From NCBI GenBank assembly GCA_026129095.1, contig JAHCIT010000001.1:372245-436244 (forward strand): 64,000 nucleotides of DNA, read 5' to 3'. Numbering within the stretch: position 1 is the stretch's first letter; the number at the start of each line of letters is the position of its first letter. The stretch comes from Deltaproteobacteria bacterium. Its GTDB lineage: Bacteria; JAGRBM01; JAHCIT01. Positions 1 through 8,700 of this stretch are shown here, piece by piece. A model generated the notes under the pieces. The model was given only the letters and a program-made list of their open reading frames with translations. It was not told where the DNA came from and made no database searches. The position numbers were made by a program, and so were the translations under genes.

Positions 1-943
1 GATCGGCCGCCGGGAAAACCGGAACATCCAGTTCATGCGCCATTCGTTCACGTACCGGCCGGTAGTAACGGCGAGAAAATTCGCCATCGATAAATACCGG
101 TAGCGCCCCACGCTGGCGCACCAAATCCACAAGCCTGGCCATCAGCTCGGCATACTCGGCACGGCTCGTGAATGGCGCCCACCGCCACGGACCGAACCGG
201 CGGAAAGTCCCATCAAATACCGAGTCCAGATTGCCGGCAGGCGCCAGTTTCATGTCCGCCGTGGACGCCCCCGGCAGCCTGACTCTCCACAAATGGGCTG
301 GTGTCACCGACAAATCGGGGAGATGGCTTCTCATCTCCAGGGGTTTTACACCCAAGTCGTTGAACGCCGAGGCAATCATCACAATGTCAGATTCCAAGTC
401 TGAAAGACCCTGGTACAAATCCTCAATCCGGTTGAGTAAATATCCGGGGATCCCGAGATTGATAACTTCTATCTGCCGGTACGGATGACGCCGCAAGAGC
501 TCCGCTTCCAGCACGACCGCAAATGTTTCATCAGGTTCAACAGGGATTCCATAGGCCGTTGAGTCGCCCAAAAGCACAACGCGGAACACTTCCAAAGGTT
601 TTTTCAACCTGAACTCGCGGGTACGAAAACCCTGCGAGTTGGTGAATATCCGGAATGCGCGGCGAGGCCGTCCGGGGATCGTTTCCAGTCTTTCAATGCC
701 AAACCACTGCGGGTGAAATCTTGCCTCGATATCAGGCTTCATCGGTGAAATGTCCGGAGCAGGGTCCGGCAGAAACATCCCATCGGCACTCATCACCTGG
801 TTCAGGCTGGACGCATCGATCAGGAGCTTTCCATCCGGATTCCTCGAGACCGCAAGGCCCCGACCGGTAAACCTGTCACATGCTGCCGCTGGCAGCATCA
901 TAAGAACCGATACTGGTAGTAAAACCAGAAACCTGGGGGTCAT
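1..943 (-). CDS. SGNH/GDSL-family hydrolase lipoprotein (C-terminus cut by window edge)
   Basis: An open frame runs from ATG at 943 off the left edge with no stop, 314 codons visible. The N-terminus is a lipoprotein signal: hydrophobic residues 5-17, then the lipobox PAAAC with Cys22. Further in, VVLLGDSTAYG matches block I of the SGNH/GDSL hydrolase fold with its nucleophilic serine, followed by INLGIPGY, which resembles the glycine block. The family removes or transfers acyl groups on glycans, lipids or cell-wall polymers; the substrate here is unknown. The ATG overlaps the stop of the upstream HEAT lipoprotein gene (ATGA), so the two are probably co-translated and both envelope-anchored. 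The final catalytic Asp-His block lies beyond the window. Fold call fairly sure, substrate not. Confidence 0.75.
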   Translation of the reverse strand, partial: MTPRFLVLLPVSVLMMLPAAACDRFTGRGLAVSRNPDGKLLIDASSLNQVMSADGMFLPDPAPDISPMKPDIEARFHPQWFGIERLETIPGRPRRAFRIFTNSQGFRTREFRLKKPLEVFRVVLLGDSTAYGIPVEPDETFAVVLEAELLRRHPYRQIEVINLGIPGYLLNRIEDLYQGLSDLESDIVMIASAFNDLGVKPLEMRSHLPDLSVTPAHLWRVRLPGASTADMKLAPAGNLDSVFDGTFRRFGPWRWAPFTSRAEYAELMARLVDLVRQRGALPVFIDGEFSRRYYRPVRERMAHELDVPVFPAAD

Positions 944-1722
944 GGATTCAGCCCCGGCGTCCAGTGGACAATATACCGGATCATCCCCGCCTGTGTGGCG
1001 CTACCGTGCGCCTCCATGGCACGAAGCTCGGTAATCAGAGCCGGACGCCGCGGAATAATATCCATTATTGCCCAGGCCGCCCGGTACCGGACCCGTTCAT
1101 CGTCACTGCCTAGTTCCTTCAGAAGCGCACCGAAAATGTCGTCTACCGGTCCCGTATCACCGGTCACTGCCAGTCCTAAAAGCGCCTCCAGCCGATCATC
1201 GCCGTCAGTGGCCCCAAGCCGCTTCAGCCAGTCTGTGGCACCACGGCCGCGATACCAGACCTCCCCATCGGGTGCTATTTTTTTCAATGCGAGATGAGCA
1301 GCTTCACGAACTGACGGCTCGTAGTCATCAAGCAGGCCTGCTATCTCCGCCTGGTATTCGGTCGCAACCGCTCCCAAGTCGGAAATTGCCAATGCGGCTG
1401 TCGCCCTCACGTCTGGATGCCAATGGTTCAGAAGCAGTGAAAGTCCCGGCAAGGCTGATACCGGGGGCATCCCCAGGAGCGGCCTTATCTGGGCAACCTC
1501 AGCCGCCACCTCCCGCGATGGATCGGCCAGTAACTCCACGAAAATCCCGTATGACGATGGCTTTTGCCGAGACAAGCGGACCAATGCCTGTATCGCCGCC
1601 ATCCTGTCGGCAGGATCAGGATCGAAACGGGCGATCAGTTCCAGTCGCGTACTCTTGACATCGCAGGCAGCTAAAACGGCTCCGGATGCCATTATTGCAA
1701 CTATGAATTGAGCAAGTCTCAT
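940..1722 (-). CDS. HEAT-repeat lipoprotein
   Basis: Predicted 260-residue protein. I start it at ATG 1722 rather than the TTG at 1761 because only then does a lipoprotein signal begin at residue 1 (hydrophobic 4-17, lipobox LAAC, Cys20). The mature part consists of helical repeats with the alternating pattern of HEAT/PBS-lyase repeats, for example DVRATAALAISDLG, SVREAAHLALKKIA and RVRYRAAWAIMDI. Such repeats form a curved scaffold for protein-protein contact. It is the first gene of a pair with the SGNH lipoprotein, whose ATG overlaps its stop. A role as a partner or scaffold for that hydrolase is inference from the pairing only. Confidence 0.75.
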   Translation of the reverse strand: MRLAQFIVAIMASGAVLAACDVKSTRLELIARFDPDPADRMAAIQALVRLSRQKPSSYGIFVELLADPSREVAAEVAQIRPLLGMPPVSALPGLSLLLNHWHPDVRATAALAISDLGAVATEYQAEIAGLLDDYEPSVREAAHLALKKIAPDGEVWYRGRGATDWLKRLGATDGDDRLEALLGLAVTGDTGPVDDIFGALLKELGSDDERVRYRAAWAIMDIIPRRPALITELRAMEAHGSATQAGMIRYIVHWTPGLNP

Positions 1723-1816
1723 TTCTTGTGAAACATTATCCCGCCTGACCGCCTGCGCCAATCCGGCCGTGCCTGCCGCTTTGTGCTAGGCTTCTGTTTC
1801 AAACGGAGATCACCGC

Positions 1817-2824
1817 ATGACCATTCACGCACAGGCTGCACTGAAGGCCAAGGGCCCCCTGGTTTCGTGGAGCTTCGAGGAGGGTCCACTCGGCCCCTTC
1901 GAGCTGGAAATCGACGTCACCCATTGCGGCATCTGCCATAGCGACGTGCATCTGGTGGACAACAACTGGGGTGTCAGCAGCTATCCGCTGGTCCCAGGTC
2001 ACGAGGTCATCGGCAAAGTCCGCCAGATGGGAACACTCGTCACCGGTTTCGAGAAGGGAATGCGTGTGGGAATCGGCTGGCAAAGCGGCGCTTGCCTCAG
2101 ATGTGAATGGTGTATTTCCGGCGAGGACAACATCTGCCCTGACAGCCAGGCGACCTGCATTGGCCGCCATGGAGGTTTTGCCGAGCGTATCCGGTCAGAC
2201 AGCCGCTTCGCCTTCCCTATCCCGTCGCGCCTCAAGTCCGAAAATGCCGCCCCCCTCCTTTGTGGAGGCGCGACCGTCTATTCACCGCTGCGCCGTTACC
2301 GGAAAACCCCCAACCTGAAGGTAGGCGTCATCGGCATTGGCGGTCTTGGCCATCTGGCACTCCAGTTTGCCGCCGAGATGGGTTTCGAGGTGACCGCCTT
2401 TTCCACCACTGCCAACAAGGAACCCGAGGCAAGGGCATTCGGTGCGCGCCATTTTGTCGTGACGTCAGAGCCCGGTGCGATCGGGAAGGCCGCTGGCAGG
2501 TTCGATATCATTCTGAATACCGTACACGCGAACCTAGACTGGCAGGGGTATCTGGAAGCGCTTAGGCCCAACGGGCGGCTGGTCATTCTGGGAGCGCCAC
2601 AGGAAGACCTACGCATTGCAGGCGGGGCACTGATCGGAAGCCAGAAGGGCATTAGCGGAAGTGCCATCGGAAGCCGGTCGGTTATCAGTGAAATGCTGGA
2701 ATTTGCCGCCCGTCACGGCATCAAGGCCAAGACGGAGACCATGCCCATGAGCCGCGCCAGCGAAGCACTGGACCGGGTGCGCTCAGGGAAAGCCCGGTAC
2801 CGGATGGTTCTGGTGAAAAGCTGA
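1817..2824 (+). CDS. Zinc-dependent alcohol dehydrogenase (MDR family, YahK/CAD-like)
   Basis: A 335-residue medium-chain dehydrogenase that interconverts aldehydes and alcohols with NAD(P)H in the cytosol. Catalytic-zinc residues are visible: Cys40 in GICHSDVH, His62-Glu63 in PGHEVIG, and a further Cys in APLLCGGATVY. The structural-zinc loop has the usual four cysteines spaced C-x2-C-x2-C-x7-C. The Rossmann motif GIGGLGH follows in the second half. Length is normal for the YahK/cinnamyl-alcohol-dehydrogenase branch, which usually prefers NADPH; cofactor choice here is inferred. A GGAG ribosome site lies 8 bases before ATG 1817. The gene converges on the DUF4340 gene with only three bases between the two stops. 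Confidence 0.93.
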   Translation: MTIHAQAALKAKGPLVSWSFEEGPLGPFELEIDVTHCGICHSDVHLVDNNWGVSSYPLVPGHEVIGKVRQMGTLVTGFEKGMRVGIGWQSGACLRCEWCISGEDNICPDSQATCIGRHGGFAERIRSDSRFAFPIPSRLKSENAAPLLCGGATVYSPLRRYRKTPNLKVGVIGIGGLGHLALQFAAEMGFEVTAFSTTANKEPEARAFGARHFVVTSEPGAIGKAAGRFDIILNTVHANLDWQGYLEALRPNGRLVILGAPQEDLRIAGGALIGSQKGISGSAIGSRSVISEMLEFAARHGIKAKTETMPMSRASEALDRVRSGKARYRMVLVKS

Positions 2825-2827
2825 GTC

Positions 2828-3865
2828 CTATTTCCGCCGGCGCTCAAGGCCCTTCTTGATTTCACTGACCGGAACCTTGCGGGTTTCTTCCGGTCCGCCG
2901 GAAACCGTCAGCGACGTATATGACGGCGTCAGGGTGTCGTAAATCCACTGCGGGACAAAATACACCGATGAAGATCCCTCCCGCATCGCGGGGTAGGTGT
3001 CATCCTTGGACTTCATCCCGAACTTGATCAGCGTCACCTTGCCGCTGACCTCGGTCACCTTGATCGTGGCCTTGGGCGGTTCAAGGCCATAGCTGGCAAG
3101 ATCGGCTGCGGAAGCCGTATCCGCCACACTCCTGGCAATAATCACCGCGAACTGGTTGACCAGCTTGTTGACCTCGGACACCACAGCCGCATTTTTGTCC
3201 ATCGCAGGATCATCCGGAGCATGAAAGCCCCACGGCCCATCCGGCGAGCGGCGGATTGTCAGCGGCTTCTCGGTGTATTCATTGAAAAACTCGATTTCAT
3301 TCACCTGTGCGGGTTCAATGCGAATCAGCGTACGGTCACGCCAGTCTCCCGCGTCCCGGTCCACGAGCCTGCGGAGATCACCCCCCAACTCGTAAACCTC
3401 GTTGGCTCCAGCAACCCGCACATAGTTGGAGCGGAAATTGAAGGCGAGTTTTCCGATCACGATCTCTCCCAGTTTCCGCTCGCCTCCAGCAAGGAATGCC
3501 ACCACAATTCCCCTGTCGGCATCCACATCGAATGTGCCGAACTTCTCGGGATTGCTTGAGATCAGCTTTACAACCCGCGACTCGGACATCAGCTTGAACA
3601 GGTCCTCGATATTGCGTGATTCGGCAGGGAACGTACCCTCGCCCGGCACCTCAATGCGCCATTCGTTTTCGGCTTTCGTCAGGGTAATCCGTGCCTTGTT
3701 GGGCCGGTCAATCCGGATCGCCTCAACCGTCTGTCCGTTGATTCCCGGCAGGATAACATCCGGTGTTGCACTCCCGCGTTCCAGACGGTCCTGCTGCTTT
3801 GGAACCAGCACCAGAAGCAGGCCAAGGCCCACGACTACCGCCGACAGGATCACTATTTTTTTCAC
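2828..3865 (-). CDS. DUF4340 protein, ABC-operon accessory
   Basis: A 345-residue protein with an N-terminal membrane anchor (residues 4-20, IVILSAVVVGLGLLLVLV) and a large extracytoplasmic part. Sequence pattern and position fit the DUF4340 family, which regularly follows GldG-like ABC components. It is the last gene of the operon ATPase-permease-GldG-DUF4340. The start is GTG at 3865, preceded by a perfect AGGAGG eleven bases upstream; the nearer GTG would hit a stop after two codons. Molecular function of the family is not established. It probably acts in the periplasm with the GldG-like subunit. The C-terminus ends in a basic stretch (ERRRK). Confidence 0.8.
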   Translation of the reverse strand: MKKIVILSAVVVGLGLLLVLVPKQQDRLERGSATPDVILPGINGQTVEAIRIDRPNKARITLTKAENEWRIEVPGEGTFPAESRNIEDLFKLMSESRVVKLISSNPEKFGTFDVDADRGIVVAFLAGGERKLGEIVIGKLAFNFRSNYVRVAGANEVYELGGDLRRLVDRDAGDWRDRTLIRIEPAQVNEIEFFNEYTEKPLTIRRSPDGPWGFHAPDDPAMDKNAAVVSEVNKLVNQFAVIIARSVADTASAADLASYGLEPPKATIKVTEVSGKVTLIKFGMKSKDDTYPAMREGSSSVYFVPQWIYDTLTPSYTSLTVSGGPEETRKVPVSEIKKGLERRRK

Positions 3866-3887
3866 GATCTCACGAGCCTCCTATGCA

Positions 3888-5579
3888 TCAACCGGCGTGA
3901 TCCGGCTTCACATAGCCCATCGCCTCGGCGAACTCCTTGCGCTCGCGCCAGCGGAGTGCCGTCCGGATTCCGGCCCAGAGTACCACCAGCATCGCTGCGC
4001 CAAATGTGCCGATGAACTTCAGCCAACTCCGCTGCGCCTCGGTCAGTTCACGGGTAATCAGGCGGCGGCCCGCATCACGCATCCTCACCCCCATGAGCCT
4101 GTCGCCTATTTCCAGCGAATCGATGATATTCAGCAGCAATCCCAGGTTCTGCGGCGCCATCTGGAGCGCTTCGCTGGTAAGCCAGTAGGCAGAACCCGCC
4201 ACCACCAGCCGGCCCCGGTCAGTGGAATCGAGACGTTGTGCCTGCAGGGCCAACGGTGATTCTGGCGCTGGCTCGGGTGGGAGATCGCCTCTCAGCCTGA
4301 GGGGAGTCGGCTTCTCCCGTCCCTGGAAGTAGCTCGTAAAGGGGCCCTCGACCGCAACAACCAGACTCTGCGGCTCCTGCTCCGGAAACCGCAGGAACTC
4401 CGGCTGGTCCGGCGTCAGAAGCGTGGGCAGCGTGAGCGTCAGGGACCGCCGGCTCGACTGGACCAGCGGACGTATGTATGTATCTCCGCTCTGACGATCA
4501 ACCGAAACCGAGGACGTCCAGAACATCACGATTTCGTTAAGCCCGCGGGTGGCAATATCGTCTTTCAGGAAGCTCTCGGCAGTAATGCGCGGCCAGAGCG
4601 GATATCCCCGCAACACCCGGCGGCCGTACAACTGGAACATGGCCCGCTGGTTGCGTTCGTCCGCGACCAGATCGTTGTTGATACGGACGCCATAATGGGC
4701 AAGCAGGGATGTGACCGGTGTCGGAGCCATCTCGGCCCGCGACATGTCGGATGACCGCTGGTTTACTTCCTGGAGGACGACCAGGTTTCCCCCGCGCATC
4801 AGGAACTGGTCCAGGGCGTACAGGTCCCGTTCAGTCGCCCTCAGCGGACTGGCCACAATGAGCGTCGAAACATGGTCGGCGACCAGCTTGCCCTGTTCGA
4901 AACTGACCGGCTCAACCTGGTACTGCTGCTGCAGGGCGCGACGGACGGTTTCAAACTCCTTGTCGTATTCGTACCGCATCTCCGGCTTTTTAGTCGCCAC
5001 GCTGGGGTCCGTGTCCCCAAACCACATCCCGATCACCGGGACCGTGTCCTGCGTAACCTTAACGATGGCACTCGTGAGGCGGTACTCAAAATCCTCAAGC
5101 TGGGCGACCGCCTGGATGACTTCCTTGCGATCGGCATAGAATACTCCCATCCCCAAGTAGCCCTTTCGAACCTCCTGGCGGTCGGCCTCGATCACGTTAA
5201 ACTGGAGTTCCGGAATCCCCAGTATGCGCATCTGCTGGACCGTATCGGGAGAGTCGTCCGGGTCAATGAAACTGACCTGTATGTACCGGCCGCCAAATGC
5301 CTTGTACTCGGCGAGGTAGTCCTCGATCCCCTTTACCGTTGACGCCAGACGTGCCGGCAGGTTGCGGGTGCGGTAGAACTCGATCTTGACGATGTCATCG
5401 AGGCCCGCCAAGACCCTCTTGGTTCCGTCTGCAAGCGTGTATATCTGGTTCTCGGTCAGGTCGATACGGGTAAATACCCGAAGCGATACCAGATTCAGCA
5501 GGACAACAATCGCCACTACCAGCACAAACAGCGGAATACCGATCAGGTCGAACTTCAGCTTGTCAGGGGAAGCGGCCAT
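3888..5579 (-). CDS. GldG-like ABC transporter auxiliary protein
   Basis: A 563-residue protein of the Gld family/ABC_transp_aux type. It has an N-terminal membrane segment (about residues 13-35), a long extracytoplasmic domain, and a second membrane segment near the C-terminus (FIGTFGAAMLVVLWAGI), followed by a short basic cytoplasmic tail. I choose ATG 5579 because GGAGGG lies seven bases upstream; an in-frame ATG at 5621 lacks a ribosome site and would add 14 polar residues. GldG partners with GldA and GldF in Bacteroidota gliding, but homologs are common in non-gliding bacteria, where the substrate is unknown. It lies between the permease and DUF4340 genes in the same operon. Confidence 0.85.
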   Translation of the reverse strand: MAASPDKLKFDLIGIPLFVLVVAIVVLLNLVSLRVFTRIDLTENQIYTLADGTKRVLAGLDDIVKIEFYRTRNLPARLASTVKGIEDYLAEYKAFGGRYIQVSFIDPDDSPDTVQQMRILGIPELQFNVIEADRQEVRKGYLGMGVFYADRKEVIQAVAQLEDFEYRLTSAIVKVTQDTVPVIGMWFGDTDPSVATKKPEMRYEYDKEFETVRRALQQQYQVEPVSFEQGKLVADHVSTLIVASPLRATERDLYALDQFLMRGGNLVVLQEVNQRSSDMSRAEMAPTPVTSLLAHYGVRINNDLVADERNQRAMFQLYGRRVLRGYPLWPRITAESFLKDDIATRGLNEIVMFWTSSVSVDRQSGDTYIRPLVQSSRRSLTLTLPTLLTPDQPEFLRFPEQEPQSLVVAVEGPFTSYFQGREKPTPLRLRGDLPPEPAPESPLALQAQRLDSTDRGRLVVAGSAYWLTSEALQMAPQNLGLLLNIIDSLEIGDRLMGVRMRDAGRRLITRELTEAQRSWLKFIGTFGAAMLVVLWAGIRTALRWRERKEFAEAMGYVKPDHAG

Positions 5580-5628
5580 CCGCCATCCCTCCTTCGGTTT
5601 CTGCAATCTGCCTGTACGCATCAGCGCA

Positions 5629-6354
5629 TCAGGTCAGGTTTCGCCCGGCCAGCACACGGGCATTCAGGAACAGGAACAGTCCGATTATGGACAGGTAATA
5701 AACCACATCGCGGGAATCGATCACTCCACGTGACATCGATTCATAATGCACCCCAAGACCGATATAACTGAGAACATTCGTGAGTGTCTCCGTCAGCAAT
5801 CCCGACAGCTGTGTCGCATATCCCACTAGAAAAAGAGCGAGACACGCTACCAGCGCCAGAATAAATGCGACGATCTGGTTTTTGGTCAGTGCACTGGCAA
5901 ACAGACCGATAGACAGATACGCCGCCCCCACCAGCAGGGCCGCCAGGTAGCTGGCCACGATCGGCCCCGGATCGGGACTGCCGACATAAGATACGACAAG
6001 ATAAATCGGAAATGTGAGCGCCAGCGCCACGGCAAGAAACGCGACTGACGCCAGGAACTTGCCCAATATGACCTCATGGTCGTTGAGTGGAAGTGTCAAA
6101 AGCACTTCGATCGTGCCGGTGCGTCGCTCCTCCGCCCAGAGCCGCATGGACATGGCGGGGATCACAAACAGGAACACAAACGGCAGGATGCCGAAAAACT
6201 CCCGCATTTCGGCCGCCTCGATTACAAAAAAGGGCCGAAACCAGAAGAACCACCAGCCCTGGAACACCAGGAACACCACCAGCAACACATAGGCTATCGG
6301 CGAATTGAAATATGCCGAGAACTCCTTGCCGAACATGATCCCGATACGTTTCAT
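5629..6354 (-). CDS. ABC transporter permease, GldF-like (ABC-2 type)
   Basis: A 241-residue integral membrane protein with about six hydrophobic segments, for example FFGILPFVFLFVIPAMSM and FILALVACLALFLVGYA. The segment AEERRTGTIEVLLTLP is the coupling region typical of ABC-2/GldF permeases (the usual form is ERRSGTIELLLTLP). It would form the membrane pore for the ATPase encoded just upstream, whose stop overlaps this ATG. With the GldG-like and DUF4340 proteins it completes a four-part transporter in the inner membrane. Substrate unknown. Confidence 0.9.
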   Translation of the reverse strand: MKRIGIMFGKEFSAYFNSPIAYVLLVVFLVFQGWWFFWFRPFFVIEAAEMREFFGILPFVFLFVIPAMSMRLWAEERRTGTIEVLLTLPLNDHEVILGKFLASVAFLAVALALTFPIYLVVSYVGSPDPGPIVASYLAALLVGAAYLSIGLFASALTKNQIVAFILALVACLALFLVGYATQLSGLLTETLTNVLSYIGLGVHYESMSRGVIDSRDVVYYLSIIGLFLFLNARVLAGRNLT

Positions 6355-7316
6355 GATGGCCGCTCCCCGGGAGTCCCGGTTTGCCGTGTCAGCCGCTTGA
6401 ACACGTCTTCCAGGGACACCACTTCCTTCCGCAACTCACTGAGCGTCCAGCCGTTCGAGGCGACCGTCTGGAACACCTTTTCGCCGCCCTCCGGAACTCC
6501 CTTGAGAAACAGCCTGAAGATCTGGAAATCACGCACCTGCGGATCAACCCCCTGATCCGTGACGCCCGTGCAGCCATCCATTTTCGCAAGTGCCTGTTTC
6601 ACCTGGTCACGGGGACCACGAACAGCGACAACGAACCGTTCCTCACCAACCGCCATCCGGGCCAGTTCCTCGGTCGTGCCCTGTCCGGCGATCCGGCCAT
6701 TGGAGATTATGAGCACACGCGAGCAAGTCGCCTGCACTTCAGGAAGGATGTGGGTGGAGAGTATCACCGTCTTTTCGCGGCCGATCTCCTTGATAAGGTT
6801 CCGTATCTCGATGATCTGGTTCGGGTCGAGCCCGGATGTCGGCTCGTCCAGGATCAGGATATCCGGCCGGTGCAGCATCGCCTGGGCGAGCCCCACGCGC
6901 TGCCGGTAGCCCTTCGACAGCTCACCAATAGGCTTGAGCATCATCGGGCCGAGGCCGCAAACCTCGGCCATCTCACGGACCCGGTTCTTACGCTCGGACG
7001 CAGGAATGTCGCGGACCTTCGCCATGAACACGAGATAGTCCCGCACGTCCATTTCGTAATAAAGCGGGGCATTTTCGGGCAGGTATCCGATCCGGCGGCG
7101 AACCTCCATCGACTGGTCAACGACATCATATCCGCCCACAGTCGCCCTGCCCTCATCGGGGCGAAGGAAACAGGTCAGCATCTTCATGGTTGTCGTCTTT
7201 CCCGCACCATTGGGGCCCAGAAAGCCGACCACCTCGCGAGGATTCACCTCGAACGAAATACTGTCCACGGCCAGTGTCTGTCCGTATCGCTTGGTAAGGT
7301 TTTCAACGGAAATCAT
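6351..7316 (-). CDS. ABC transporter ATP-binding protein, GldA-like
   Basis: A 321-residue ATPase. Walker A is GPNGAGKTT (residues 34-42), the signature is LSKGYRQ (133-139), Walker B is ILILDEP (153-159), and the switch histidine is in ILSTHI. After the core of about 220 residues comes a C-terminal domain of about 90 residues, usual for GldA/NatA-type proteins. It energises the GldF-like permease encoded next; the two genes overlap by four bases. It is the first gene of the operon and has a candidate promoter about 95 bases upstream. Confidence 0.93.
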   Translation of the reverse strand: MISVENLTKRYGQTLAVDSISFEVNPREVVGFLGPNGAGKTTTMKMLTCFLRPDEGRATVGGYDVVDQSMEVRRRIGYLPENAPLYYEMDVRDYLVFMAKVRDIPASERKNRVREMAEVCGLGPMMLKPIGELSKGYRQRVGLAQAMLHRPDILILDEPTSGLDPNQIIEIRNLIKEIGREKTVILSTHILPEVQATCSRVLIISNGRIAGQGTTEELARMAVGEERFVVAVRGPRDQVKQALAKMDGCTGVTDQGVDPQVRDFQIFRLFLKGVPEGGEKVFQTVASNGWTLSELRKEVVSLEDVFKRLTRQTGTPGERPS

Positions 7317-7411
7317 GGTTTTCTCTCGCCGACATTAGCTTGCAATCAAACAAACGTCCTGCGCGGAACTACCTGCCTTTTCCGAGTAATGCACCAAAAT
7401 CCGGTAAGCTT

Positions 7412-7442
7412 CCTATATCGGCATTAGGCACCAATCTGTCAA
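7412..7442 (-). promoter_or_regulatory. Candidate sigma-70 promoter of the ABC operon
   Basis: On the minus strand a perfect -35 box TTGACA lies at 7442-7437. A weaker -10, GATATA at 17 bases spacing or TATAGG at 19, follows. It sits in the 212-base gap between the divergent ABC ATPase and LOG genes and points at the ATPase. The -35 is seen; promoter activity is inferred. Confidence 0.35.
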
Positions 7443-7528
7443 GGACCGGCTGCATGAAAAGCACTTAAGGATGTCTCTAGCAGGTCGCATGATATAACTC
7501 CCATACTCCCTGAAGATACTGGAGCCGC

Positions 7529-8140
7529 ATGACGCCCGCCGTATTCGACAAAAGAGGCCGCAAGGCAGTGGCAGTCTACTGTTCCGCCCGCAAGGCTGGT
7601 AACGAAGCCCGGGAACTGGGCCGCCTGCTCGCAGGCCGTGGCTATACCATCCTGTGCGGCGGCGGACCGGGTTCCATGCAAAGCCTGGCGGAAGGAACGC
7701 ACGAGGGTGGCGGCCGCATTGTCGCCGTCACGATACGGGACTATGCCCATGAAAGGCGCTCCCATTTCAGCGAGACAGTCGAACTGCCCGACCTTGCTTC
7801 ACGGCTCCAGTTCTTCATCCATGAAGCTGATGCATTTGTGGCCCTTGCAGGCGGCACGGGAACGCTGGCAGAACTGGCGCTTACCTGGGAGTTTGTAAAC
7901 AAGGGTCTCGTTGCTCCAAAGCCCATCATTATCACTGGACCATTCTGGAACCCGCTAGTCAGCATGCTCCACCTGGAACCGGGGGCGCCCGATCCCACGG
8001 GCCTTGCCACCGCCGCCGCGCAGCATATCCACAAGGCCAGAAACCCCCTCGAAGTCGTGACCGTTCTTGATGTCCGGATAGGCGGGCCCCACCTCAATGA
8101 CAGGCAGGTGCCAGCCACTTCGCAACCCGGAACCAATTGA
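7529..8140 (+). CDS. LOG-family (TIGR00730-like) Rossmann protein
   Basis: A 203-residue protein of the LOG/'lysine decarboxylase-like' family. It shows the family landmarks YTILCGGGPGSMQSLAEG in the N-terminal half and LAGGTGTLAEL (the PGGxGTxxE block) in the second. Characterised LOG enzymes are cytokinin-nucleotide phosphoribohydrolases, and many bacterial members hydrolyse AMP or other nucleotides to base plus ribose 5-phosphate. The usual proline of PGGxGT is alanine here. GGAG lies six bases before ATG 7529. The 25-residue tail after the fold is low in hydrophobics. The gene heads a short plus-strand pair with the cyclic-nucleotide-binding protein. Confidence 0.85.
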   Translation: MTPAVFDKRGRKAVAVYCSARKAGNEARELGRLLAGRGYTILCGGGPGSMQSLAEGTHEGGGRIVAVTIRDYAHERRSHFSETVELPDLASRLQFFIHEADAFVALAGGTGTLAELALTWEFVNKGLVAPKPIIITGPFWNPLVSMLHLEPGAPDPTGLATAAAQHIHKARNPLEVVTVLDVRIGGPHLNDRQVPATSQPGTN

Positions 8141-8190
8141 CCCGGACCGGTGTTTCGGCCAAATCTATCCCATAATCCGGCCACTAATAG

Positions 8191-8691
8191 ATGGATCTCC
8201 AGCGCATAGAACTGCTCCGCAAGAACTTCCTGTTCAGGGAGCTGGGCGACATTGAGCTGGAAAAGCTGGGGCGCGTCTGTATTGAGGAAATACACCCGGC
8301 AGGCAAGGCCATAGTGACCGAAGGGGAAACTGGACACGATCTGTACCTCGTGCTCAAGGGCGGAGTAAATATCGTCAAGGGAGAGGGACAGAGTTTCCTC
8401 TCATATATCGGCAGCGGCGGCTATTTCGGTGAAATGGCCGTCTTTCTCGAAGCTGCCGAACGGACTGCCAGTTGCATGGCCGCCATGGATACCACCACCC
8501 TGAAAATCGACCGGCATACGATCGACAGTTTTTGCGAGGAAAATCCTGCTGCCGGTGTCCGTATTTACCGCGCCATCATCAAGGCCCTGGCCGAACGGTT
8601 GCAAGCCACCAGCGGTGACCTAGCCATGATGATGAAAGCCCAGATCATGGACCAGTCGAAAATCACCGGACTGGTCGGTAAGACCAAGTAA
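8191..8691 (+). CDS. Cyclic nucleotide-binding domain protein
   Basis: A 166-residue protein made almost entirely of one CRP/FNR-like cyclic-nucleotide-binding barrel. Visible marks are the entry strand PAGKAIVTEGETG, the strand DLYLVLKGGVNIV and a phosphate-binding cassette GYFGEMAVFLEAAERTAS, with Glu and Arg at the expected ends. A helical tail follows (ALAERLQATSGDL). There is no DNA-binding helix-turn-helix, so it is a stand-alone sensor rather than a transcription factor. Ligand (cAMP, cGMP or none) cannot be told. No clear ribosome site precedes ATG 8191. It converges on the glycosyltransferase gene with nine bases between. Confidence 0.88.
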   Translation: MDLQRIELLRKNFLFRELGDIELEKLGRVCIEEIHPAGKAIVTEGETGHDLYLVLKGGVNIVKGEGQSFLSYIGSGGYFGEMAVFLEAAERTASCMAAMDTTTLKIDRHTIDSFCEENPAAGVRIYRAIIKALAERLQATSGDLAMMMKAQIMDQSKITGLVGKTK

Positions 8692-8700
8692 TCATCGGCG

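Noticed and set aside
2828-7316. Evidence of gliding motility
   Set aside because: GldA/F/G-like genes occur in many non-gliding bacteria and no other gld or spr gene is in the window.
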